The notes beneath the pieces are model-generated. The model was not told where the DNA came from and made no database searches. It was given only the letters and a program-made list of their open reading frames with translations. The position numbers were made by a program, and so were the translations under genes. From contig CATYLC010000027.1 of the NCBI GenBank assembly GCA_958408685.1, positions 1 to 22,446 of the forward strand: 22,446 nt of DNA. The letters run 5' to 3'. The stretch's first letter is position 1. Every line of letters starts with the position of its first letter. Shown piece by piece: positions 16,042 through 22,446 of this stretch. Source of the DNA: an uncultured Collinsella sp. (GTDB taxonomy: Bacteria; Actinomycetota; Coriobacteriia; Coriobacteriales; Coriobacteriaceae).

Positions 16042-16135
16042 TTTCCCAGGCACCCGACCTTGACCTTCAAGCCGTCGCTCGCGTACCAAAGTACGCGTCG
16101 CTCCTCTTTCAGGTCAATCTCGGGCACCTGGAAAA
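16042..16135. repeat. 94-bp imperfect palindrome between copA and copZ
   Basis: TTTCCCAGG...CCCGA..TTGACCT..CGCGTAC on the left pairs with the mirror segments on the right around a CAAA loop (16087-16090). The inner GCGTAC/GTACGC stem is perfect, with two- to four-base internal bulges at regular distances. A reading frame continues through it into copZ but has no ribosome site. It resembles a mobile-type or RNA-structured intergenic repeat more than a terminator. Confidence 0.75.
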
Positions 16136-16163
16136 CCCGTTCTAAATGGACTTAATGGTGAGC

Positions 16164-18506
16164 TTATTTTGCCACTTTTGGCTTAAAGGATTTTAAGCGC
16201 AGCGCATTGCTTACGACGCAGACACTCGACAGGCTCATGGCCGCGGCGCCAAACATCGGCGAGAGTTGCCAACCGGTGAGGGGGAAGAACACGCCCGCCG
16301 CCAGCGGAATGCCGATGCCGTTGTAGAACAGCGCCCAGAACAGGTCTTGCTTGATGTTGCGAATCGTGGCGCGCGAAAGTTCGATGGCGCGGGCGACGTC
16401 CATGAGGTCGCTGCGCATGAGCACCACATCTGCCCCCTCCTTGGCGATGTCGGCGCCGGTGCCGATGGCAAGGCCCACGTCGGCGCGCGCCAGGGCGGGG
16501 GAGTCGTTGATGCCGTCGCCCACCATGGCGACCTTGCCGCCCGCATCCTGCAGCTCGCGCACGTGGCGCTCCTTGTCGGCGGGCAGGACGTCGGCGATGA
16601 TCTGCTCGCGGCTCAGCCCCACGCGGCGGGCGATGGCCTCGGCTGTCACACGGTTATCGCCGGTGAGCATGCGCACGTCGACGCCAAGCGAGCGCAGTGC
16701 GGCGATGGCTCCGGCGCTCGTCTCCTTGACCTCGTCAGCCACGGCAATGGTGCCGGCAAGCTCGCCGTTCTTGGCAAAGAACAGCGGCGTCTTGCCCTCG
16801 GCGGCAAATTGCTCGGCAAGGCCCGCGGGCACGGTAACGCCCAGCTCGTTCATCAGGCGCACGTTACCAGCGGCGATGGTGTTTTGCCCCTCGCGTGCCG
16901 TAACGCCTCGCCCGGGCACGGCGGCAAAGTCCTCGACCATGCGTGCGACGATTCCGCGCGCCTCGCACTCGGCCATAATCGCCTCGGCCAGCGGGTGCTC
17001 GCTTGAGCGCTCCAGCGCAGCGGCCAGCTTGAGCAGCGCCTTTTCGCCCATGGCGGGCGAGCCGTCGGCGCGCGTGGCTACCACGATATCGGTCACGGCA
17101 GGCTTGCCGCGGGTGACCGTACCCGTCTTATCGAGCACTACGGTGCCCACGCTGCGCAAGTTCTCCAGCGCCTCGGCGCTCTTGAACAGAATGCCCATCT
17201 CGGCGCCCTTGCCGGTGCCGACCATAATGGCGACGGGCGTGGCCAGGCCCAGCGCGCACGGGCAGCTGATTACCAGCACGGCCACGGCGGAGGTGAGCGC
17301 TTCGTTGATGCTTCCGGTCAGCACCATCCACGCCACAAAAGTTACGGCAGAGATTACAAACACCACGGGCACGAACACGCCGGCGACCTTGTCGGCCATG
17401 CGGGCGATGGGCGCCTTGGTGGCGTTGGCGTCCTCGACGAGCTGGATAATCTTGGCGAGCGACGTGTCGGCGCCCACACGCGTAGCGCGGAAGGTAAACG
17501 ATCCGGTGCGGTTGACGGTGGCGGCGTTGACGGTGTCGCCGGCGGTCTTCTCCACGGGGATAGACTCGCCGGTCAGCGCACTTTCGTCCACGGCCGAAGC
17601 GCCCTCGAGTACGACGCCGTCGACAGGGATGGACTCGCCGGGGCGCACACGCAGCACCTGGCCGGGAAGGATGGCGTCGACGTCCACAGCGGTCTCGGTG
17701 CCGTCGTCGGCCACGATGGTCGCGGTCTTGGGCGCCAGGTCGATGAGCGCCTCGATGGCGCCGCCGGTCTTGGACTTGCTGCGCGTCTCGAGGTATTTGC
17801 CCACGGTGACGAGCGACAGGATCGTGCCGGCGCTCTCAAAATACAGATTGTCCATGCCCGTCATCATGGCCTCGTGGACCTGGCCCGCGGCCAGCTGGTC
17901 GGCCATGATAAACATGGCGTAGAGCGACCAGGCGATGGACGCGGTGGCGCCGACGGCGATGAGGGCGTCCATGGTGGGCGCGCCGTGCGCGAGTGATTTA
18001 AACCCGTTGATAAAGTACGCGTCGTTGACGTAGACGATGGGGATGAGCAGGACGAGCTCGGTGAGCGCGAGCGTCATGCTGTGGGTGTGGTCGGTGAAGA
18101 CGCCGGGCAGTGGCCAACCGAGCATGTGCCCCATGCCTATGTAGAACAGCGGGATGAGGAAGATGATCGAGATGATGAGGCGGGTGCGCATGGCGGAGGC
18201 GGCGGCCTCCAGCTTTTTGGTGGGCGACTCCATATGGGCGGCGCCGGACCTGGCTTGCGCACTGCCGTTTGAGCCGGCGGCACCGGTGCCCGCGTCGACG
18301 GGTGAGGCCGAGTAGCCCGCGCGATCGACGGCGGTGCAGATGTCATCGGGGGTGACCTGCGCGGGGTCGTAGTCGACCAGCATGGAGCCGGCAAGCAGGT
18401 TGACCGCGACGCTTTGGACGCCGTCGAGCTTGCTCACGGCGCGGTCCACATGCGCCTGGCAGGCGGCGCACGTCATGCCGCCCACGTCGAACTTATCTTG
18501 AGCCAT
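16164..18506 (-). CDS. copA: Copper-exporting P1B-type ATPase
   Basis: 780-residue inner-membrane pump that exports Cu(I) with ATP. There is one N-terminal HMA domain (GGMTCAAC, C13 and C16), then a linker and about eight membrane segments. The actuator has T312-G-E-S. The transmembrane metal site C415-P-C417 is in ISCPCALG. The phosphorylated D459 is in DKTGT. The nucleotide domain has the SEHPLAEA His-Pro motif and a GDGINDSPAL hinge. The final segment ends SNALRLKSFKP, as in Cu(I) pumps. The upstream in-frame start is rejected because AGGAG lies 6 bp before ATG 18506. First gene of the operon, followed by copZ and csoR, under a promoter with a CsoR-type box. Confidence 0.95.
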   Translation of the reverse strand: MAQDKFDVGGMTCAACQAHVDRAVSKLDGVQSVAVNLLAGSMLVDYDPAQVTPDDICTAVDRAGYSASPVDAGTGAAGSNGSAQARSGAAHMESPTKKLEAAASAMRTRLIISIIFLIPLFYIGMGHMLGWPLPGVFTDHTHSMTLALTELVLLIPIVYVNDAYFINGFKSLAHGAPTMDALIAVGATASIAWSLYAMFIMADQLAAGQVHEAMMTGMDNLYFESAGTILSLVTVGKYLETRSKSKTGGAIEALIDLAPKTATIVADDGTETAVDVDAILPGQVLRVRPGESIPVDGVVLEGASAVDESALTGESIPVEKTAGDTVNAATVNRTGSFTFRATRVGADTSLAKIIQLVEDANATKAPIARMADKVAGVFVPVVFVISAVTFVAWMVLTGSINEALTSAVAVLVISCPCALGLATPVAIMVGTGKGAEMGILFKSAEALENLRSVGTVVLDKTGTVTRGKPAVTDIVVATRADGSPAMGEKALLKLAAALERSSEHPLAEAIMAECEARGIVARMVEDFAAVPGRGVTAREGQNTIAAGNVRLMNELGVTVPAGLAEQFAAEGKTPLFFAKNGELAGTIAVADEVKETSAGAIAALRSLGVDVRMLTGDNRVTAEAIARRVGLSREQIIADVLPADKERHVRELQDAGGKVAMVGDGINDSPALARADVGLAIGTGADIAKEGADVVLMRSDLMDVARAIELSRATIRNIKQDLFWALFYNGIGIPLAAGVFFPLTGWQLSPMFGAAAMSLSSVCVVSNALRLKSFKPKVAK

Positions 18507-18555
18507 GGCTTCTCCTTTCTGTGACGTAGTGTCGGAAATGTTAACCATCCGATAC

Positions 18556-18584
18556 TATATACCCATACCCCCTGGGGGTGTCTA
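18556..18584 (-). promoter_or_regulatory. copA promoter with CsoR-type operator
   Basis: On the minus strand TAGACA (18584-18579) and TATATA (18561-18556) are 17 bp apart. Between and overlapping them is the GC-rich dyad TACCCCCTGGGGGTG (18566-18580), the form of known CsoR boxes. Bound CsoR would cover the promoter spacer, so copper should derepress copA-copZ-csoR. Identification rests on pattern plus the csoR gene in the same operon. Confidence 0.8.
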
Positions 18585-18627
18585 GTAATAGTTGGAATGT
18601 ATGACTTTTCATTACAGATGAGGGTGG

Positions 18628-18656
18628 TTGGTTGGCCGATGGACCGTCCCAACCAA
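18628..18656. repeat. TTGGTTGG hairpin upstream of the copper promoter
   Basis: TTGGTTGG (18628-18635) and CCAACCAA (18649-18656) pair around a 13-base loop, directly beside array 4. Just before it, ATTACAGATGAG (18611-18622) looks like a decayed arm of the 57-bp family. The function is unknown. It lies between the copA promoter and the end of the kinase gene. Confidence 0.4.
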
Positions 18657-18658
18657 TC

Positions 18659-18795
18659 ATCTCAATCTGTAACATCTGAGGACCGTTTTGCCTGCTAGAT
18701 GTTACAGATTGAGATGTTGTCTCGCGGGGTTGGGGTTTGTCTCGTTCTGTAACATCTAGACCTGTATCTGCCGAGCTAGTGTTACAGATCGAGAC
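18659..18795. repeat. Palindrome array 4: two 57-bp elements
   Basis: Elements at 18659-18715 and 18739-18795, starts 80 bp apart. Element 1 (ATCTCAATCTGTAACA) is perfect and its pairing extends inward through TCT/AGA and outward by one C-G pair, giving 20 bp. Element 2 (left GTCTCGTTCTGTAACA) has one internal mismatch. The array lies 42 bp beyond the kinase stop codon and upstream of the copper promoter, both genes being on the minus strand. Confidence 0.9.
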
Positions 18796-18837
18796 AATTG
18801 CCGGGGAGGGGTCCCGTCACGGCAAGACGCCCGCTCT

Positions 18838-20922
18838 CTAGATACAGAATCCGGGGATCACGCAGGTTCGTTTGTTTGGCTTGTCCGCAGGCGTTGCGTA
18901 CGTAAAGGCGTCGCCGTCGTGGCCCACACGGTTTATGTAGAGCGTGCCTTCGGTCTCCGATGAGTCGGGGCTCACCGTGCGCTCCCACCAGCAGGTGTCC
19001 TTGCCCTTCCACTGACGGACCATCGTCTCGTTCGTGGAATACGGGCTCACCTTGAGCTCGCGGAAGAGTTGGTACTCCTTGCCCTCGCTGTTGTAGATGT
19101 CTGCCAGGTAGTGATAGTCCTTGGCAAACGAATCGGGCGGTTGCGTACCGCACAGCTCGACCATGGCGGGCAGCCAAAGGGTTGCGGGCAACTCGCTCAG
19201 ACACGATGCACTGTTGGCGGCGCCCACATTGTTCGAGACCTTCTTGACCCCTTTAATGAGTGCGCGCAACTCGTTGGGCAGCAGCTTAAGGCCGTCGCCG
19301 TTGAGCCATTCCCGCAGCTCGCAATCTGCCCAGCCGGCGCTCGGCGGTTCAGCTGCAGCGTTGCGCTCGGCAATATCCGCGTCGAACATAAACGTCAGCC
19401 CGGCCTTGCCCGTACCGTCCAGAAGCTCATCGTGACGGATGCCCACAAGCTGCGCGCCGACCTCCAGCCCGTTGGTGAGCGTGACACGCTTGGTGCACGG
19501 ATAGGGGATATGCCCGTTGTCATCGAGCAGGTGATAGCGCTTGGCAATCTCGCGTGCCTCGCTACGGGTCTCGGCGGCCTTAATCTTGAGCGAAATCTCC
19601 TGCAGCTGATCCCAGGTGTAGTCGTCAAGCGAACCGCGGATGCCGTCCAGGTAGTCGGGGATGCCAAAGCCATGGGTCGCCGCCCCAATGACGCTGAGCC
19701 CCGCAACGGCTGCAACGACGCCACCGATAATAAACCGGCGGCGGGTCATGGCATCGTGCCGGGCCTGCTCCAGAATCTCTCGCGCGCGCTCGCCGGCGAC
19801 GTCGACCTTAAGGTGCGTACCGGAGTCGATGTCGATTGCGGCGTCACTGCCCGCGCCCTCGCGGCCCTCGGATTCGGCGTCGGTGAGGTATGTCGAGAGC
19901 ACCTCGAGCATCTGCTGCTCGGTAGGGCGATCGCACTGCTCGGCTGAGAGACCCTTCATGATGATTTGGACAAGCGCTTCATCGCCCTCGCAGCGCGGCT
20001 CGAGCGGTGCCGGTTTGGTCTTGGTCTTTACGAGATAGAACGAGCCGGTTGCAGCGGCGTCCGTCGACTCAAAGTCAAACGGTTTGCGACCGCTGTAGAG
20101 CTGGTACAAAATGCTCGAAAGCGCGTAGACATCGATTGCCGGCGAACGGCGAAGGGCCGTGATGCCTTCGATATCCTGCGTGAGCATTTCGGGCGCAGCG
20201 TATGCGGGCGTGGCAAAGCGCCAGATGTCGGCGCGCCGGGCGATCGTGTCGTCGCCGAGAGCCGTGGTCGCGGAGCCCATGTCGATGAGGCAGGGGTCAA
20301 AGGAGCAATCGGCAATCTGCTGCTCGAGCGTTCGGCTGGTGGCGCGGAACATGATATTGGCAGGCGACAGGTCGCGATGGATGACCGGATTCACGAGGCC
20401 TTGGGTCACCAAGAGCGCACGAAGCACGGCGTTTCCGACGGCGGCGACCATCTGGGTGGTCAGCCCGCCCGAGGCGTCGTGCGGAAGCAGGGGCAGCGCC
20501 TGCTTGAGCGAGATGCCCTCGACCCACTCCATGAGGATGAGCGGGTCATCCTCACACGAGCCGTAGCCATAGACGCGCGGAAATCCGCGCAGGTGCGAGA
20601 CGGTACACAGATGACGGTACTCCTCGAACAGCGCAGCGGTGTTGGCCAGGTGCGCGGCCGATTGCTCGGCGGAGCGGTCGGGGGCTTGGCCGGAAAGGAT
20701 AGCGTTGTCCTTGAGTAGCTTGACGGCAAAGACCTCGCCGCTTGTGTTGGTCGCGCGCAGCACGTGCCCGATGTTGCCGTTGTTGCGGTGGGCCGTCTGG
20801 AGAATAAGCGTCATAAACCGACGTTTGGCGTCGTCCTCGGCGCTGGGGTCGACCGCCACGGCGGTATCGAACGTATCGAGACGGATGAGTTTGTCGCCAT
20901 AGGCGCTATCGGTAGTATCCAT
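18838..20922 (-). CDS. Membrane Ser/Thr protein kinase with C-terminal DUF6273-like domain
   Basis: 694-residue single-pass protein. The Hanks-type kinase domain (about 40-350) has K68 in FAVKLLKD, catalytic D184 in IHRDLSPAN, metal D214 in LIDMGSA (DMG instead of DFG) and E245 in YAAPEML. The glycine loop is weak (NGNIGHV). A membrane segment follows RRR near residues 396-416 (IIGGVVAAVAGLSVIGAA). The outer part (about 500-694) contains WADCELREWLNGDGLKLLPNEL, the pattern of DUF6273 surface domains, and ends in CVIPGFCI. The start ATG 20922 has AAGGA 6 bp upstream. The FHA-domain gene precedes it on the same strand, and FHA domains read phospho-Thr, so the two probably work in one pathway. 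The DUF6273 name is from memory of the pattern. Confidence 0.87.
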   Translation of the reverse strand: MDTTDSAYGDKLIRLDTFDTAVAVDPSAEDDAKRRFMTLILQTAHRNNGNIGHVLRATNTSGEVFAVKLLKDNAILSGQAPDRSAEQSAAHLANTAALFEEYRHLCTVSHLRGFPRVYGYGSCEDDPLILMEWVEGISLKQALPLLPHDASGGLTTQMVAAVGNAVLRALLVTQGLVNPVIHRDLSPANIMFRATSRTLEQQIADCSFDPCLIDMGSATTALGDDTIARRADIWRFATPAYAAPEMLTQDIEGITALRRSPAIDVYALSSILYQLYSGRKPFDFESTDAAATGSFYLVKTKTKPAPLEPRCEGDEALVQIIMKGLSAEQCDRPTEQQMLEVLSTYLTDAESEGREGAGSDAAIDIDSGTHLKVDVAGERAREILEQARHDAMTRRRFIIGGVVAAVAGLSVIGAATHGFGIPDYLDGIRGSLDDYTWDQLQEISLKIKAAETRSEAREIAKRYHLLDDNGHIPYPCTKRVTLTNGLEVGAQLVGIRHDELLDGTGKAGLTFMFDADIAERNAAAEPPSAGWADCELREWLNGDGLKLLPNELRALIKGVKKVSNNVGAANSASCLSELPATLWLPAMVELCGTQPPDSFAKDYHYLADIYNSEGKEYQLFRELKVSPYSTNETMVRQWKGKDTCWWERTVSPDSSETEGTLYINRVGHDGDAFTYATPADKPNKRTCVIPGFCI

Positions 20923-20954
20923 GGCGTTCCTTTGTCTGGCATGGGTTGCCGCAC

Positions 20955-21015
20955 GTATACGTGAGCAGTGCGGATATCGGTAAAGTACCATGATAGCCGC
21001 ACTGCCCACGTATAC
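20955..21015. repeat. 19-bp inverted repeat upstream of the kinase gene
   Basis: GTATACGTGAGCAGTGCGG (20955-20973) and the complement of 20997-21015 match at 18 of 19 positions around a 23-base AT-richer loop. The left arm also contains the 12-bp palindrome CACGTATACGTG (20952-20963). It lies 33-93 bp before the kinase ATG, in the place of a promoter. The loop carries TATCAT on the minus strand as a possible -10. A double operator or a leader hairpin are both possible. Confidence 0.65.
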
Positions 21016-21061
21016 CGCTGAGCATTGTCGTTTACGACGCAGAAGGTAGAAGACGAAAGAC

Positions 21062-21090
21062 GGACGGCGACCGTCTTTTGATCGCCGTCC
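21062..21090 (-). terminator. Hairpin terminator after the FHA-domain gene
   Basis: GGACGGCGA and TCGCCGTCC form a perfect 9-bp stem starting 3 bp past the stop of the FHA gene. On the minus strand it is followed by a pyrimidine-rich, T-containing tail (GTCTTTCGTCTTCT) rather than a pure T-run. It should at least partly separate the FHA gene from the kinase. Confidence 0.6.
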
Positions 21091-21093
21091 GCG

Positions 21094-22056
21094 CTAGTCC
21101 ACAATGACAAGGAATGTCGTGTAGAGACCCAGATGGAGCCTGTCGCTGTTTTCGATTTCCACTGGGGGATAGATCTTGCCGGGCTCGCGTTGGTCGCGCG
21201 GCGGCTCAATCACAATATCGCCGTCGCCTGCACCCGATTCGAGTACCGTGCCGTTGGTCGATCCAAGGCCCTGGGCGTACCAGTGCTCACCCTCAAGCCA
21301 AATGCGAAGATACTCGCGCGATGCGTCGGCGCCCACATCGGTGATGCTGGGCGAGGTTTTGGGCAAAGAACCAATTACGGTGCCGCGCGGATCGCGTGTG
21401 AGGGGATGGATTTGCATGTCGGCGCAGTTGTCGGCATGGGTTCTGAGCAGACCGAGGTTGTGGGCGACGGTGCGCGGCTGCTCCAGGCTGCTCATAAAGC
21501 CACGTCCGACGGTAGTTTCGGTGGTGCCAAAGTGCTCGCCCGTCTTGCTGTCGCAAAAGCGCTCGACGGTGGCCACGCCCTGAACGGGATCGGCGAGCGC
21601 CCCCGTTGCCACAAAGAGCATAAGGTAAAGCGTGCTTTTCTCGCGCACGGCATTGCCGTCAAAGTTGTCGATGCGATTGAGGGCATTTGCATATAGGCGG
21701 CTGTCCAGCTTGTAGCTGGTGAGAGCCGACATCATTTCGTTGGCGGCCGGACCGCGATAGTGCTCGGCGATTGCCCGATAGGCGGACTCGCCGCCGCCGA
21801 GCTTGCTGCAGATTGCCGAGGAAAGGTTGAGCGTGGTGACAGTAAAGTCGCTGTAGATGGAGGGCGCGCACTGGTCAGGCTTGCGATGGACGATGTAACG
21901 GGTGAGATACGAGCGGTTGGAAGAGCACTTCTCGAGCAGGGTACTGCCGAGATAAGAGTTTCCATTGATGAGCATTCGGGCGATCTCGAGATGTTTAAGA
22001 CCGCCGAACGAGCGAATATCGTTATAGAGGACCGAGCAAGGCGTCTCTGCTGCCAC
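21094..22056 (-). CDS. FHA-domain protein
   Basis: 320-residue cytoplasmic protein. The last third (about 225-320) is a forkhead-associated domain that should bind phospho-threonine: G229 in TVIGSLP, SREY at 246-249 and GSTNGT with N268. The usual SRxH is SREY here, but the key Ser, Arg and Asn remain. The first 210 residues are mainly helical and not recognised. The start is GTG 22056, because AAAGGAGG lies just upstream with a 6-bp gap; a TTG ten codons earlier lies before that site. It sits directly upstream of the Ser/Thr kinase gene, separated by a hairpin and an inverted repeat, and is a likely substrate or adaptor of that kinase. Confidence 0.85.
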   Translation of the reverse strand: MAAETPCSVLYNDIRSFGGLKHLEIARMLINGNSYLGSTLLEKCSSNRSYLTRYIVHRKPDQCAPSIYSDFTVTTLNLSSAICSKLGGGESAYRAIAEHYRGPAANEMMSALTSYKLDSRLYANALNRIDNFDGNAVREKSTLYLMLFVATGALADPVQGVATVERFCDSKTGEHFGTTETTVGRGFMSSLEQPRTVAHNLGLLRTHADNCADMQIHPLTRDPRGTVIGSLPKTSPSITDVGADASREYLRIWLEGEHWYAQGLGSTNGTVLESGAGDGDIVIEPPRDQREPGKIYPPVEIENSDRLHLGLYTTFLVIVD

Positions 22057-22163
22057 GGATACCTCCTTTGATTGCTTCCTAGCCAATATGGCGATAGGAA
22101 TTAATGGCCCCCGGTGGGCGACGTATTAAATGGCCGCGCAATATATAGCGTAACCAAAGCAAC

Positions 22164-22169
22164 ATTATA
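22164..22169 (-). promoter_or_regulatory. Candidate -10 box of the FHA gene
   Basis: A consensus TATAAT on the minus strand, about 108 bp before the GTG start. No good -35 is present at 16-18 bp (CCTGCA is the nearest). The leader between it and the gene is AT-rich with two GCCATT(T)AAT-like stretches. The stretch beyond it, to the window end, holds only palindrome array 5 and no gene. Confidence 0.4.
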
Positions 22170-22235
22170 GGTCACGTGTGCGAAGTTGCAGGAAGACTGA
22201 GAGATTTGGTTTGGACTGGACGGAAATCCCCCTCT

Positions 22236-22373
22236 GTCTTGATCTATAACAATTAGGGCCGATTTTACTCGATAACTGTTACAGATTGAGACGTTTGTGA
22301 ACCGTGTCGACCGTTTGTCTCGATCTGTAACACGTAGAGGAAGGTTTGCCCTGTAGATGTTACAGATTGAGAC
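22236..22373. repeat. Palindrome array 5: two 57-bp elements
   Basis: Elements at 22236-22292 and 22317-22373, starts 81 bp apart. Element 1 (left GTCTTGATCTATAACA) has the only substitution in the otherwise fixed CTGTAAC core of the left arm. Element 2 (left GTCTCGATCTGTAACA, right TGTTACAGATTGAGAC) pairs throughout with one G-U. It lies upstream of the FHA gene promoter. The remaining bases to the window end show no gene. Confidence 0.9.
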
Positions 22374-22446
22374 AATCAGCCGGGCCCACCTCGGGTTGAT
22401 TTTCAATCTCAACGCAACAGCCTGAACGGACCCCGCGTTTCCGCAG

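Overview
The window is GC-rich with strongly G/C-ending codons. It looks like chromosomal DNA of a gut actinobacterium of the Coriobacteriia, most likely Collinsella or a close relative. That placement is an inference from overall protein and intergenic style, not from a marker gene. No RNA gene, phage gene or CRISPR-cas locus was seen.

Layout. 108-844: a flavin reductase-like protein and a 47-residue rubredoxin, ending in a strong terminator. 998-2254 (minus): an Nramp Mn/Fe transporter, divergent from 2777-8961, the two subunits of glutamate synthase (gltB, gltD). 9036-10490: a complete IS3-family (IS150-type) insertion sequence, with 19/24 matching ends and a CGG target duplication, inserted at the exact centre of an older palindrome. 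10835-11542: an unrecognised protein. 11901-12971: a protein with an AbiEi-like front half and a DUF559/Vsr-like nuclease fold at the back. 13267-14637: a metal-dependent amidohydrolase. 14767-15240 (minus): a small membrane zinc-ribbon protein. 15387-18506 (minus): a copper operon in the order copA, copZ, csoR, with a CsoR-type operator in its promoter. 18838-22056 (minus): a membrane Ser/Thr kinase preceded by an FHA-domain protein, which together look like a phospho-signalling pair.

The main unexplained structure is a family of 57-bp palindromes. Each has 16-bp arms (consensus GTCTCAATCTGTAACA and its reverse complement) around a loop of exactly 25 bp whose sequence varies. Thirteen full copies occur in five intergenic arrays (3, 4, 2, 2 and 2 copies), and one eroded copy lies near 917-968. 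Inside an array, successive copies start 79-81 bp apart. Many arm differences keep base pairing through compensatory changes or G-U pairs. The DUF559-type gene sits tightly between two arrays, 26 bp after one and 8 bp before the next.

Other palindromes of different sequence also lie between genes: a perfect 24-bp inverted repeat between copZ and csoR, a 94-bp imperfect hairpin between copA and copZ, a 19-bp inverted repeat upstream of the kinase, and the palindrome split by the IS. The region therefore carries several kinds of palindromic intergenic element. Whether they act as RNA hairpins, protein-binding arrays or non-autonomous mobile repeats cannot be settled from this window.
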